Assembly (NCBI RefSeq): GCF_040802235.1
Contig: NC_133164.1
Span: forward strand, 115,586,302 to 115,650,301
Direction: 5' to 3'
Origin: Manis javanica
Lineage: Eukaryota > Chordata > Mammalia > Pholidota > Manidae
DNA length: 64,000 nt
Shown: positions 37,325 to 49,604 of the stretch, piece by piece
How positions within the stretch are numbered: the stretch's first letter is position 1
Layout: every line of letters begins with the position of its first letter
The notes under the pieces: generated by a model
What the model was told of the DNA's origin: nothing
Seen by the model: only the letters and a program-made list of their open reading frames with translations
Database searches by the model: none
Position numbers and translations under genes: made by a program

Positions 37325-37859
37325 ATGAAAGTAAAAACGTGAGAATGGACAGGAGGGACTACATTGGGGGCAGGGAGGGTGTACCTGAATGAATGAGAAA
37401 GTAGGGATGCTGACATCAACAACCCTGTGCCCACATAGCCGGTGCCCCAAGAGTCCCTGCTGAGGATGGATAAAAGAAGCAGGGCAAGTCCTACTGACAC
37501 GGTGAGAAATATAAAAACGAACGTAATTGGAAAGATCTATTCACCTTCCCAACCCCTAAGACAGAACACCAAAGGTTAAATCAAGCACAGAGGAAAACGA
37601 CACGTGCTCAACTCTACTGGCTGCAGCGTGTTCTAAATAAAAGATCAGATCCCCTTCCCCATCTGGCGAGGGTCCTCCTCCCACCCTGCGCGTAAATCAC
37701 ACGGCTCGGAAGTTTTGCATTAGAAAGCCCAGTAGGGGAAGAAATTTTCTGCTAGTAGAAAGTAGAACTAGGGCAGTCCGAGGAGATTGAAAGGACAAAA
37801 CTATCACGCAGGAAAACTGTAAGTTCTGCGTAGTTTTATGACTTTGACTCCGTACCTCA
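37325..37859. other. Upstream flank of the CpG island
   Basis: No repeat or gene recognised. CpG frequency begins to rise after about 37680, and the sequence is single-copy in appearance. It may contain distal promoter sequence of the cadherin gene. Confidence 0.45.
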
Positions 37860-37961
37860 GGAGCTCAACTGATCACGGCATTCAGGAACGGTCGGGGTGG
37901 GAGCGGAGGGCGCTTGAAAAAATTCTCCGAACTCCTCCCGCTCGGCTCTTTCGGATGCAAA

Positions 37962-37967
37962 CACCTG
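37962..37967 (+). promoter_or_regulatory. E2-box CACCTG in the CpG-island promoter
   Basis: A single CACCTG hexamer in the upstream part of the island. SNAI1/2 and ZEB1/2 repress several cadherin promoters through this motif. The hexamer is common, so occupancy is only a hypothesis. Confidence 0.3.
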
Positions 37968-38404
37968 GCGGCGAGATGGACGGGCTGCGGCCCCTCCCAC
38001 CGTCCGCGCCCCCCTCGGCCTCCCCGCGCAGGACGCGGGCGGCGCAGAGGTGTCGGGAGGGCGGGGGCGCGGGGCGCGGGGGAGCGCGCGCGTGTGTGCG
38101 CGCGGGCGGCGGGCGGCAGCGGCTGCCTCTCCAGCCGCCCTCGCTGGGGCTCCGCGAGGTGCCCGAGGCGCGGGCCCCCGGGCCGGGCTCGCACGCCGCG
38201 CCCGCAGCCCTCTGCTGCCCGCGCTCGCCCTCTCGCCCTCTCTCCGCACGCGCGCTCCCGCTCGCGCCGGTGCCGGCGTCCGAGCCGCCCGGGAGAGCCA
38301 GCGGGGCACCTCGGAGCGGGCGGGGGCGCCGGGCCCCGCGGAGGGGCCGCGGTCGGAGCAGGAGGCCGCGGCGGGTGCCGCCGGTCCGCCCCGCGCGCCG
38401 GTCC

Positions 38405-38434
38405 ATGCGCCCTGGGTCGCGGAGCGCCCGCTGA
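38405..38434 (+). other. Short upstream ORF (9 codons) in putative exon 1
   Basis: An ATG at 38405 opens a 9-codon frame ending in TGA at 38432-38434. Context is poor (T at -3, C at +4). It matters only if transcription starts upstream of 38405, which is not known. Confidence 0.35.
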
Positions 38435-38464
38435 CGCCCGGCCGCTGAGCGCGCGCCCTCTCGG

Positions 38465-38521
38465 ATGCGAACGCCCGGGAGGCGGGCGCGGGACGCCGCC
38501 GCGAGGGCAGCGAGGCCCCGG
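38465..38521 (+). other. Upstream ATG frame open to the exon 1 donor
   Basis: An ATG at 38465 is followed by exactly 19 sense codons up to the splice donor after 38521. If joined to 49409 this frame stays open through the whole next exon in a frame different from CDH7. Kozak context is weak (C at -3, C at +4), so leaky scanning is expected. Confidence 0.35.
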
Positions 38522-38527
38522 GTGAGT
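38516..38527 (+). other. Consensus splice donor, likely end of CDH7 exon 1
   Basis: 'ccccgg|gtgagt': the exon side ends at 38521 and GTGAGT begins at 38522. The intronic hexamer is a full consensus match. It is the best donor inside the dense island and the natural partner for the acceptor at 49407-49408, giving an intron of about 10.9 kb. The start of this exon is not determinable. Confidence 0.55.
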
Positions 38528-38540
38528 GCGCGCGCGGCCC

Positions 38541-38573
38541 GGGCCGGGGAGGGCCGGGGAGGGCCGGGGAGGG
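38541..38573 (+). other. G-quadruplex-capable tandem decamer
   Basis: Three exact copies of 'gggccgggga' (38541-38570) followed by GGG. This gives seven G-runs of three or more separated by loops of one or two bases, well above the usual requirement for an intramolecular quadruplex. It begins 19 bases after the putative exon 1 donor, on the non-template strand, so it could form in the nascent RNA and in the displaced DNA strand. Confidence 0.75.
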
Positions 38574-39219
38574 CGCCGCCGGGCAGGAGTTCCCGGGGCG
38601 CCCGCAAGTTCCTGCGCCGCGGCCGCCAGGCGGGACGCGCGTCCACCCCGCCGCGGGCTCGGCCCCGACAGCCGGGGCTGCCCGACGCCAGGGGCGACGC
38701 GAGCTGGCGAGTGCGGGGTGAGGGCAGATCCGGCGGCTCCGCACTCTGGACCGCTGTCCTCTGGGGACCCCAGGCAGGCCCCCTGGTGCCCCGCGATGGA
38801 CGGGGCCAGCTCGGCGCCGGCGGGGCCGCCGGGTTCTGCGGTCTGAGCCCGCAAGGTGGGTGTGCCTGCGTGGGAAGAGGTCCTGTTAACCGTAGCGCGC
38901 GGGTCCTCCACCTTGCGTGAAGGTGGAACTCACAGAGGGGTGCTCTGCTGCTCCCTGTGTTAGGATTCTGCGGCTACGTGCCTCTGCGGGGCTTGCCTCT
39001 GCTCGGCGTCCTGCGTCCCTTCGATGGCTGTCCCTTAGGCGTGCGCTGGGAAAAGGGCGCCCTGCGTCTCGAATGCACGGGGGACTTCTCCGTGCGCGCA
39101 GCTGGTACGCGGCTAGTTGCCCGGTAGTCAGCCCTCCAGCTTGGATTAATGAGAAAGGACGTATTGTCTGTCCTGGCTTCACGTTCTAGATCGTTCACCT
39201 TACGGATGTCTTAGATACA

Positions 39220-39231
39220 GTTCAGGTGAGT
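39220..39231 (+). other. Alternative consensus splice donor at island shore
   Basis: 'gttcag|gtgagt' with the exon side ending at 39225 is a perfect match to the CAG|GTGAGT consensus. It could end an alternative or longer first exon of CDH7 transcribed from the downstream part of the island. No transcript evidence is available here. Confidence 0.35.
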
Positions 39232-42200
39232 AAAAATTGGCACTGAATTTACCCAGCAATGGGCTAATGGGGACCTGTGAAGAAACCATTAAAGATTGGG
39301 TGTCTCAGGGCTTTGGAGATCTGCAAATTAGACCATGAATAGACTTAAAGCGCCTTTTATTTTGCAAGAAATATTTTCTCTTCATTAGATCATTTATGAA
39401 GTAAGATATCTTTAAGTAGGACTCGCCTTTCCTAATTACTGTAAACCAGACAGGCGTTTAGATCATTTTTCGTAGAGAAGTTGATAAACAGAACTTTATA
39501 GGGAAAGAAAGAGAAACCTGAGTAAGTAACGTGTGAATATATGGCTCATGCTAAGTGACAAGTATGCATCTTAAAAACCAGGTTAACAGTGCAAAATTAT
39601 ACATTATAAAGAGTTTAGAGGGAGTAGCAGCCTTTTTATTTTAAAGAAACGGTTTGCACTGATACACTGCCAGCAACATCTGAGTAATTATAAGTGAGTC
39701 TGTAAAGACAAGTTGGTAGGGGGAAAAACTAGCCAAGGAAGAAAGTAATTACAGAGGAAGCTGTCAATAATTCACCAAAAATTACCTCTTTTCCAAAGAA
39801 CGGGTTATGTTTACCCAAGTTCTTTTTTTTGTTGTTGTTGTTACTCTGTGTAAAGGGGAAATGCATTAAGAATCCTTTTCTTCATTTTTAAGACTGTTTG
39901 GAGTTGTATGACATTATGATGCAAAAGAACTAAGGCAGGTAGTCAAACTGTCAACTTTGTGGAGTCATATGTTAGTGGTTGATACGGAGTGGAGTGGCAG
40001 AAGCAATTAGGTAGCATCCAATGTTAATGGTCTTATCTGGTAAAGCTAGCTGAAAGTGTGTCTGTGGAAGGAAAAATAAGGAAAACAGTAATCAGTAGTG
40101 CAGACCATCATCCTGCTATTCAGGTTTGCAGCTTTAATAAAAAGACATTGTGCACATGTAACACTTGAGATATTATTGTAATTAAGGGCTGCAGTAGGTC
40201 ATTAGAATTGCGCTATCAGCTGACACACTCAACTCTTCTTAAGTCTACTTTTATTGATTTAATAGCACAGAGCTTTTCCCTTTTTTGTAAAGGGGAAATT
40301 GTGAAGCATCTATATTACTGCAGTTTACCCTTGAATTGACTCTAGTTTTTAGTGTCCAATGAAGAAGAGAGGGTGGAGAGTGTACCGAGTTGGCCACTGT
40401 TCAGCTTTCCTAGATCTAAAAATTAACCCACTGTGTCTCCTTGGGTATGATTTCTTTGCTGGTCTCCCTATCATTCAGCATCTTATTTTTTTTTATTTTA
40501 TGGCAAAGCTGATACAAACTTCTGAGTGGTTACTGACATGAGCACGTGAATACATCTTTGTGTCAAGTTACTCTTTGTTCGTCAAATCTTTTAGAAATCT
40601 TTCATAAAGTACTGAACCCATACATTGTTCAGTGTCGTGAATAGTTATGCCTGAGAGATTCCAGCCTTTCTGGACTTAGTAAGGTTTTGCATTTGTTGCA
40701 TTAGTAGTTTGTGTCGCATCACGGGGTTCTCACACACACACAAAATGTTTATCACTTGCTTGCAAGGCTTCAAAGCCTCAGCTTAAATTGGGAGTTTCAG
40801 AAACTTCTAAAATAAGTAGCAGGCGTTGGCTGATTGCAAAGGGACTGTGATAGAAGCTTTTCTCCTTGGCATGAAAGGATCAGTTGCTTCTAAATGGGGT
40901 GGAAAAGGGGAGCTGAGGACAAGGGAAGAAGACATGTGATCAGAGTCCCGTGTGTGACCATCTCAGCCTCTGACAAGCAGATCACGCTGTAACCAGTGAT
41001 ACTTGAGTGCCTCCTCTGGGGATTTGCTGCTTCTGCAGAAAGATACCCAGGCAAACATCCCTTCTTGTCGTTCTGCAAGACTCCTCATTGACAAATTATC
41101 AGTGCAAATGAATATGCAGACATCTGAATACGGACCTTGCAGTCCATATATTCATTTTCATTCTGGTCGAATTTCTTTTCAGCTATTGTGCTGCGTTTAC
41201 TGAAACATGCCTTTTATTGAAGTTATGTAATCATAACCGGCTCAATGTAAATGCAAGGGTAAATTAAATACTAAAATTGATACAGATGAGCTATGTTGTG
41301 AAAGTATAAAAGAAAAATCCCTTTAAACATAATTTTACCATTTTCTTTTGTACATAAGTGCCTCAGAAGGACTGTGCTTTGTCACTTTTCCCTTTTAATT
41401 TACATAGGCTTCTTCTAGTTAATTATAAATTATTGTCCCTCTTTCTTTTTCATTCCTTTCACCCATGACAGAGGTTATTTGTGTTTAGTTGAAATTGCCT
41501 CTGTAATCCACTTACAGAAGTTTTTATTCCATGTCTGATAACCAGATGCACACGACAGGCTATGCGATTCATTTCTAGGGCCCCTGCCTGAATATTTAGG
41601 CCAGTTAACGGTAGGAGATTGTGGTCTGTGGTTGTAATGTTATCTGGCCCAGGGAGCTAATGGATTTGATCACAGTTTCTTTATGTGAGAAGTCACATAT
41701 CACATAGTATTTCCAGCCTCACTAATTAAAATGTAAAAAATTATACTTTTAAAGTACAAAGGGAGAGGGCTTTTGCATCAATATTAAAATGACTGAACTT
41801 CATGTTAAACTTTAAATGGTTTACAGATGAAACAAGTGACAGTAGAGTTCTACAATGGAAGCTAAAGATGGCAATATTAAATCTAGAGTGATTGTAATGC
41901 ATGTTAGGACCAGTCATTTCAAAACACAGGATTTGTAGTAACAACCAAATAATCAGACATTTGTAGTCTTATTTCTTGGGATATTTTCCTGAGTTGGTAA
42001 CCCTACTTCTGAAACACTCAGTGAACTGTTCACATTTCAATGGAAATAGTTAATTCCTGTAGAGTCACAGAGCAGTAGAAGTTATTTTTTCATCACCAGG
42101 GTTGTTTTGATCACCAGGGAGAAGGCAATTTTAAAGGTGGATACTTCTCACCATTTTTTTGGTAATGTGTAAACATACAGTCCTAAACAACAGATCTTCA

Positions 42201-45200
42201 TCCTCTTATTCTTAGTCTACACTCCTGACCCTTCTGGATAGAAATCCCAATGATCCCCTACTTTGAAAATTCAAACTCATGGTCATATAAAAATTTGAGT
42301 AAGATCAAATGTACTTCTCTTGGCTTTTGGAGAAGACGATACATTCCAAGGATAACACATTAAAAAGATCTTCATTCAGAATGAGAAATATTTATCAAAC
42401 ACTTAAAATTTTCCATTGCATTCAATCATTCCTAGTCCCATTAGTAACTAGGTGTGTGACCGTGGGCATTTCACTGGGGTTCTATAGATTTCACTTTTGC
42501 TCTTAGGAAAGAAAAGACTGTCTTAGTTTTCTCTAATGTCTGTGCCAGTTCTGTGGTTCTTTGACTCTTCAAACATCGGGAGCAGTGGGTTTGGGGACTT
42601 CTTTATGTTTTTATTTATTTCCACATGAACCTTTTAGGAGAACCACACAATTGCCTTCTTCAGCACAGAAGTAACATCCTATCTACCCCCCAGACACTGT
42701 CCTTCAGAGCTCTGTCTGTATGTAGTGGTTGGAGATGAAGTGTGGCCACAGCTCTTGAAATGCTCCTTGTCCTGGATTACTTTCTCTCTGTTGTGGTCTT
42801 ATGACACTGTTTCATGAATGGGAGATTAGAACATATCTTTTCCCCCGTTTGCATTTCTCCAATTGTATCAAGTGGATTTATTGAAAAATAAATTAAAGTA
42901 GCAATGAACAAGTATTATCATTTGTATGAGGCAGAATACTATGTGTAGAGAGATAAGTCACAGTGAGGACCTCCGCAGTGACAGGCGGCTTCTGTCATGA
43001 GGAAACAAGGGCAAATGAAGGTCTTTGAAGAAGACATGGGTGAATCAGGGGGCAATATCTTCCTTGACTTTAATGAATGCCATTAAAATGGCCAAGGAAT
43101 ATCCACGGAAAGAACGAGCTGCTTTTGCCAGACTAGACGAAAGAAGTAGAAACTGGAAGGTTGTTCTCAAACTATTAGCAGTTATTTCCCTAGTGCTCTG
43201 GAAGCACTGCTGTGAAGTGACATTATTTCCACTTTTAAGCATGTATATTGTTCACCCTTCATGAGGATCATTTAAAAACATGTTACTTGTCTAAATGTAC
43301 TTCAACTTTAAAGCCGTCTTGGAAATGAGTTTTCTCCTGATAGGCTGACAGCAGGATTCTTGTTTCCATTTTTGTTATTGTTACAACTGAGATTTCTTGT
43401 GCCTATGTTTAACAGATTGGCCAGCAAAACATCTCGGGGACCATCAGGTAGATTCTGGAGATGTTTGGTCTTCATCGTTTATGGGTTTTTTTGGATTCTC
43501 ATGGATTATTTTCTATCAAGTACACGAACAGTGCACAAATGTCATTCTTACCATTGTTTTCCTAGGAGATGCAAATTGCGGAATTTATTTAGGGACTATC
43601 GTATTCTACATAATTGTGAATGGTACCCATTTTTAAAAGAGAGGCATGACTGCTTCAAGTCTTTTAAATTACCAGTGAATAATAACCTGCAAGTTAGTGT
43701 GGTTACAGTAAGTATATTTCAAAACAGTTTCAGAAGACCTGTTTGTCTGATGCAACTCCAGACAGAAGACATGAGCACCTGTTCCTTGCCTGTAATTTAG
43801 AGAAACTATGATGGTATAAAGCCTGTAACTGAGATAAGCCATTGGTTATTTATACTGGACTGCAAAGAACGCTTTCCAGTTTAAGTGCCACAAAACCTAA
43901 AATCATAATATGTTTCATTTTAAAATAATTAAGTGTCCTATTTTATAGCTCAAGTTACTTGTAGAAGGCATATAGTACTGTGTGCCTTTTAAAACAGTTT
44001 AGCATATGTAAATTGGGAATTAGGCATACATTTAGAACTGTTCTTGTGGTCATATTTTAATGTGAATATCTGAATATGGTACATTTTATGCTCCCTATCA
44101 TGTTTTTAGCATTTTGTCTTTAATTTAGATGGAACAGGCTCTGGAAGATTTATGGTTTTGCTGATGAAAAATTGGTATGCTGATGCATAAAGAACATTTT
44201 TTGTTATTAAGGGATTTTTAGTGTTTTTTGGTATGAACAAAACATTTGATTAAGAGCATACTAGTCACTTGATTTGATTTTTAAAAGTGGTTTCAGATGT
44301 TAAGTGGAGCAGAAAACCCAAGAAAATTTTGTAATAATGAATTCGTTTGGGTAAAATAATATTAGCTATTAAGGTTAAATGAATAATAAACTATCTACTT
44401 GGAAATAATTCTTTGCCACTTAGTTGAACAAAAATAATTGGAACAAAAAAGGTAGCATGATAAAGTGATTTCAGTTCACTTTAATAAATGATGTTGATTC
44501 AGTAATACCGCTTGGCTGATTCTGCCCCCTTTTTTTCCCATTTTGCTTTAATCCACTTAAAATTTCCTTTGAGAGGTTTCATTTTATATTCTTTTGATTA
44601 AGATGTGTTGTGTTGCTCACAGTATTATATGTGGTGATGTCTATGTATATATAGTTTGGCAAAATTAAAAAAATGTGTATTGTTAATTTAAAAAGTTTTA
44701 GCTTTAAAATACCAGAACAGAAAACTAAATAAATCTTACTCAGGTAATCTTTAAATTTTAGATGATTAGTCCAGTAGCCATCACCCCTACTCTTTTCAAA
44801 CATCCGTGGCTGGCCCCTATTTAGTTCTCAGGTGTAACCTATTCCTATTGTTTTTGTCCTCAGTTATAATACTACACATTTGTCACTGTCCAGGAGTGGA
44901 CATGTATCTGTAGAACTTACCTAACCATGTACCAATACATCATTCTTTTCCTGTACCATCTTTTCCTGTGCTATACAGCTAGTAACAGTGAACAGGTGAG
45001 CTTTCCAGACCTCCAGAAGGTCACTCTCCTAAGCTTTCCCACAGAAGACACGATGGCCCAGCTTGGGTGCAGAAGTCTCTGCTTGTTTCTGATGTGACTT
45101 TCCCCTTGTTCACGTGTCCACAGGAAACCCAGATAGGAGAGGAGGTAGAAGAAAGGGAGAAGATAATATGGATCTAAGGAGAAAGGGTGCAGTCTTTTTT

Positions 45201-46489
45201 TTTTTTTTGCATTGGGGTACAGATTTGGGAGGCAATATTTAATCCATGGTGAAAAAAGTCAGCAATTGTGACTGGTTGTGTGCTCAAGTTCATTTTTATG
45301 TAAAAGATGTTATTGTGGCCCCTTGCTACATATTGATGTGTGTGTGAAAATAGGAAGGCTGATTGGAGAGGTTATGTAGGAAGGAATCTCAAGTTCATAA
45401 TGCTTCAAGGCCCTTCGTTTCTTTCCTGATATCCAACTCAAGACGGTGAATTAGATTGTACAGCTGTACTGGTTGTCACCTTGAAGACCAGATCTGGTTG
45501 AAAGGAAGGATTGGGGGGAAGACTGGTAAAGGGGCCACCTGGCTATGAGCAGACCCTCCCCTTGCTGTGTTGGGCATGTACTCCTGGCAGAGTTAGGGTC
45601 TACCAAAAATACTGAGGAACTCGTTACAAACTCCTACTCAGATCACAATCATTCCCATGTGATTTTCTGATTTCACAAGTGCACCCACAAAGGGTATTGT
45701 ATTGCAAAGGCATCTGTGTGCGTCATAAAAGAGAATTTTATCATCCAATAATGCACACAAAGCCAGTGAAAGTCTACTTGTATACTCTTGTAGACCTTCA
45801 AGAAAGGTAAAGAAACTGGCCCAAGAGCCTGGCAAATACTGCAGATACTTTGAAGAACTACTTGAATTGTTTTCAAAGTGATTGTGACTCATAAACATGT
45901 AGGGTTACCAAGTCATTTGTATATTGACTTATATAGTCAATTTTTCCATCTTAAAAAATGAGGTTGGTCATAATGAAAAAAAATACAGTGAATATTTGCT
46001 GAATGTCAATTAAGTGCCTACTTCCATTTAGACATAATGATACAAAGGTAGACCTCTCTCTTCATAAAGGTTTATAATATTAGCTGATTTTAAGCCCTTG
46101 ATTTAAGTAGGAAAGTACAGAAGTCTCTGTTAGCTTTCCTTCACAAATGTTATCTTAATGACTGTAATTCATAGCATGTTCTGTAACTCACTTCTTTTTT
46201 ATATTCGAGCTAGTTTGATAACTCCAGCACCTTGTATGGAGGAGAAACAGTCTTCAAGAGGCAAGAACAGTGATTTACCCTTCTTCTGTTAAAATGCACG
46301 CTAAATTTCATAAACATGCCAAATGCTCCTTTTGCATTCCTATGACTTAAATCTTTCTACCCTTTAATTATTAACAACGTGCACTTTTTCACAGCTAAGA
46401 AAAAAAGCCAACAAAAGCAATCCTATATAATTGTCAAAAGCAGAAAAGTTAAGACTTGTAAAAAAAAAAAAAACAGACTTTACCAGATA

Positions 46490-46615
46490 ATTTAGTTTAG
46501 CTCCTTCATTTTGCAAATGTGGAAAATGAAATCCCGGAGGAATCCAAGGTCATACAGCAAATAGGGGAGGTTCTAGACCAAATACCCTGGAGATCCTGTT
46601 CCTCCTCCAGATTAT
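46490..46615 (+). repeat. MIR SINE fragment
   Basis: 'cttcattttgcaaatgtgga' then 'aaatgaaatcccggagg' and 'aaggtcatacagcaaatagg' (46546) follow the MIR order 'cccattttacagatgaggaaactgagg ... aggtcacacagctagtaag' on the + strand. Confidence 0.6.
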
Positions 46616-46984
46616 GTTTCTTTTCTTCCTTACCAGAGAATATCCTGAGTGAACTCAGTTTTCTCCAATTCTGATACCAGTCTTTGACTTACAGATATTA
46701 CAGAGGACATATCTTTAGGAAAGAAAACACTACATTCGTTTTTAAGGAAGGCATTTTGGTGCCTTTGTATCCATCCAGATTTTTTGGTTTATGATCCGTA
46801 TAGTTCTCTGGCACTGACCGAACTATCAAGAATGTTTTCAGTCAGTGTAACAGTTGTCTAAAACGTTTTCCCACAGATAACATTAAAATGAAAACTGAAA
46901 TCACAAACTAACATTAATTTTAACATAATTAGTACTGAACTGAAAAATATCATCATGATAAGAATCCAACAGTTATATTTTTAA

Positions 46985-47190
46985 TGCTTTTTGCTGTACC
47001 AGGAGCCATCCTTAGCTTTTCATTATTGGCTTATTTAATCCTATAAAGTAGATGCAATTACTATCATTTTCATTTTGTAAGTGAGAGGCTTCATCTTTGG
47101 GACTTCTTAGAATTTAACTTGTCCAAAATTGCCTGGCTAAGACATGACAGACTCAAAGTTTGAATCTTTACATAATGCAAATGCCAACAG
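46985..47190 (+). repeat. MIR SINE fragment
   Basis: Landmarks in MIR order: 'gctgtaccaggagccatcct' (46992), 'ggcttatttaatcctataaa' (47028), 'gtagatgcaattactatcat', 'cattttgtaagtgagagg' and 'ttgtccaaaattgcctggct' (47119). Diverged, + strand. Confidence 0.6.
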
Positions 47191-47404
47191 TCTTTACCAC
47201 TATCATTTTTGACAACTCCCCAAATTTTAAATTCCAGAAGTTCATTTCTTCCTGAGTTTTCTAGAAATTGGATCTATCTTCACATTAGGAACAATATTAC
47301 CAGATTCACTTAATCCATAAAGTAGCCTAAATAAAGTAATTTAACTATGTCCACTTGAAAAAAAAATTGTCCTGCTGACCAAAATATTGATGTCATCGTT
47401 TTTA

Positions 47405-47700
47405 GGAGGAAATTCGGTCTGTCTTGGGAAAGGAGAGTGGCCACCCTGGAAATGTTCTCTGGCTGCCATTCCACATGCCAGTCCCAGGCGTGTCCCCACA
47501 ACTTTCCACCCTCCCGTGCCCAGCAACCTGGTTTGCCGCTAGCATGAAGGAGCTGCAGGACACGCCCCTGGCCATGTTGACGGCTGGCTTACTAAAGACC
47601 ACTCACTCCCAGTGCCTGGGCAGGATTCCTGACTTGTGGCTACTCCAGGCTACTCCCCTCATGCACCAGTTCTACGCATCTACTTTTCTTCTTTAAGTAC
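47405..47700. other. GC-richer intronic patch of unknown origin
   Basis: About 300 bp with higher GC and overlapping open frames on both strands (47424-47696 on +, 47310-47602 on -). No initiator/splice combination or known protein motif is visible. It may be an unnamed repeat or an old LTR. I do not call a gene. Confidence 0.3.
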
Positions 47701-49408
47701 GGAGAGAATGTCTTAGATGGGTTATCCCAAACCTCACTCCAATGAGCTTTCAGTGTAATTCAGGGGCCTACAGTGGTATATCAATCCATGACCCCAAGTG
47801 CCTTGGTGTTTATAATTCTATGTCTAGAACAACCAGTCCTACTAGCGTGATTTCTAAATGGACCAACTTCATCTTTGATCCTTAGAAGAGAGATCTGGAT
47901 TCAGGGAAAATGTGATCGATGTAAGACTGCCATTAATATGCTCCAATAATAGTTTACAGTCTTCTGGTGATTGTCAGCGTACATCCATTAGCTGTACATT
48001 GATGTATATACATCAGCTTGATGTGATGTGTCACCCTGGAATGCCCTTTGGGGATTCCAAACTTTGTATTTCAAAACTTTATAGATGTTGTTAACATGAA
48101 TATGTTCATGTCGGTAGAGCTTAAAGCTGATGAAACTGTGTCTTGCAGTTGTGTCGACTATTTTAACATTTCAGTAAATTTCACCTTCTATATAAAGGCA
48201 TTTTCCCTAGCAGTTTGACTGTCAGAAATCATCTAATGAGTAACAGACACTCCTATTACATAAGAGACAGGTAGAGAGCTGGAAAAGCTTGTTAAGATGG
48301 TATATTTCTGCTTCGGGGAGCTATCTTTTGGTTTCGTGTTTGTGTAATTGTATTTTCTCTTCTGCCTTAAAAAACAAAATAAGTGTGAATCCTTTGCCTT
48401 AATTTTCCTGTTGTTGATTTATTGATAGGTAGTCAAATTCATAATTTGATGTAAGTGAGCATTTCATCATAAATTCTCATTCCTCTGTGCTTTGGGGTAT
48501 GTTTAGAAATTTGTTTATACCTGATATTATTATCTCTTTCATAATCAGGATCCTGTATCCAAAATAAGTAGACATCAGAGTAAGTTTTTTTTCCATGCTT
48601 CTAGGAAAGTAGGTCCTGGGCACATGCTGACGATGAGTGGGGCTCATAAGTACAGTTGAGTTTTCTCTCCTCTATGGATGATCAATATGGTTTAATCCCA
48701 TAACTATTAGGGGATAAAGGCCCTACTGTGTGCAAGCTGTGCTTCAAGATGTTCGGTAAATATCTGTGGCGTAGCATATAACTGCAGTGCAATAAAATAA
48801 CCTACCACGCAGCATATGTGACAGTAAGTTTGAAGAGTGGAAACTGGAAACTACTGAGCTTTTCAGCTGATCACAATCAAATGAGAACACATCAAAACAG
48901 CTGGTGTTCTGTGACTCAGAATCAATCAACCGGTTTTGATTCACCTCATACTTATTTATTCCTCTTTAGTTTCACAGACGAGATTTAAACCAGCATATGT
49001 CCTTCCCATTTGGTTAAATCCCTGCTTGGAGCTGTTTTGCTTTCATATTCTAATGCCAATGAATGACTGTGACATAAACGAAAAAAATAATAAAGGCTGG
49101 CATTAAAATGATTTTTTAACTGATGTTGGTCCATTTGTGTTAAACCATATATCCAAGTAGAATGTCCTAGAAGGAACACGAATTTTTAAGGTTGTTTAAT
49201 GAAATAAGGGTAATTCAGCATCTGCAGTATTTGTGTTATTTATAAGTATGTACGGCAACACCTATGATAAATTTCTAAGTTTATGATTAATATTTTAATG
49301 ATTACACAAATAGTGCTGTCTTGGGAAAACCACTATTTTAGTAAATGTTGATTGAAAGTTATGGTGTGTTTTGGTGTCTGACCCTAGCTCTTCTCTTTGT
49401 TCTGATAG

Positions 49409-49604
49409 GTGCCTGTTCCACCATTCTTTGGGGAAGGTCACTCAGCAGTGCTGACCGCTTCCAGTCGAACACTCTACACATTATTGTCTCTGGACTCCCA
49501 GGTGACACCCTGCCGGAGGCAAGAGCTACTGAGCCGACTGGAACTGTGCCTTTTCTCTTGTCAAGGTTTTTTTCTTACACAGGAAAAAGAAAGAAAAAAA
49601 AAAG
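49409..49604 (+). other. 5' UTR part of CDH7 start-codon exon
   Basis: The exon begins after a good acceptor: a pyrimidine-rich run (49388-49404) and 'tgatag|gtgcc' with AG at 49407-49408. The 196-nt leader contains no ATG. It has an in-frame TGA at 49530-49532, 25 codons before the start, which confirms that the coding sequence does not extend upstream. It ends in a 24-nt pure purine tract (49581-49604) directly before the ATG. Confidence 0.75.

Larger units (their letters stand above)
37860..39130 (+). promoter_or_regulatory. CpG-island promoter and 5' exon region of CDH7
   Basis: The window changes sharply from AT-rich to very GC-rich with abundant CpG, densest at about 37950-38820. GC/KLF-type boxes are visible ('ggcccctcccaccg' near 37989, 'gagggcgggggcg' near 38057). 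There is also an E2-type E-box CACCTG at 37962-37967, the motif bound by SNAI/ZEB repressors of other cadherin genes. I see no TATA box, as expected for a dispersed CpG promoter. The island lies upstream of, and on the same strand sense as, the CDH7 start exon. It contains consensus splice donors (after 38521, and at the shore after 39225), which supports it as the first-exon region. Long open frames on both strands (up to 348 codons) come from the lack of A/T stops. The exact transcription start cannot be read from sequence. Confidence 0.8.
38522..49408 (+). other. CDH7 intron 1 (non-coding)
   Basis: Inferred intron between the island donor and the acceptor of the start-codon exon. From about 39.3 to 46.4 kb I see no gene or certain repeat. 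Open frames such as 43360-43800 lack known motifs. MIR relics lie at 46.49-46.61 and 46.99-47.19 kb. A GC-richer patch at 47.41-47.70 kb is unassigned. Its 5' boundary moves if the donor at 39225 is used. Confidence 0.6.

Noticed and set aside
37857..38920. Long overlapping open frames on both strands (up to 348 codons) in the GC-rich island
   Set aside because: Stop codons are A/T-rich, so CpG islands produce long open frames by chance. The translations are low-complexity Arg/Pro/Ala/Gly with no domain, and all frames are open at once.
43360..43800. 146-codon open frame in intron 1 as a possible exon
   Set aside because: No recognisable protein motif, no consistent acceptor/donor pair in frame, and the translation looks random and rich in hydrophobic and aromatic residues.
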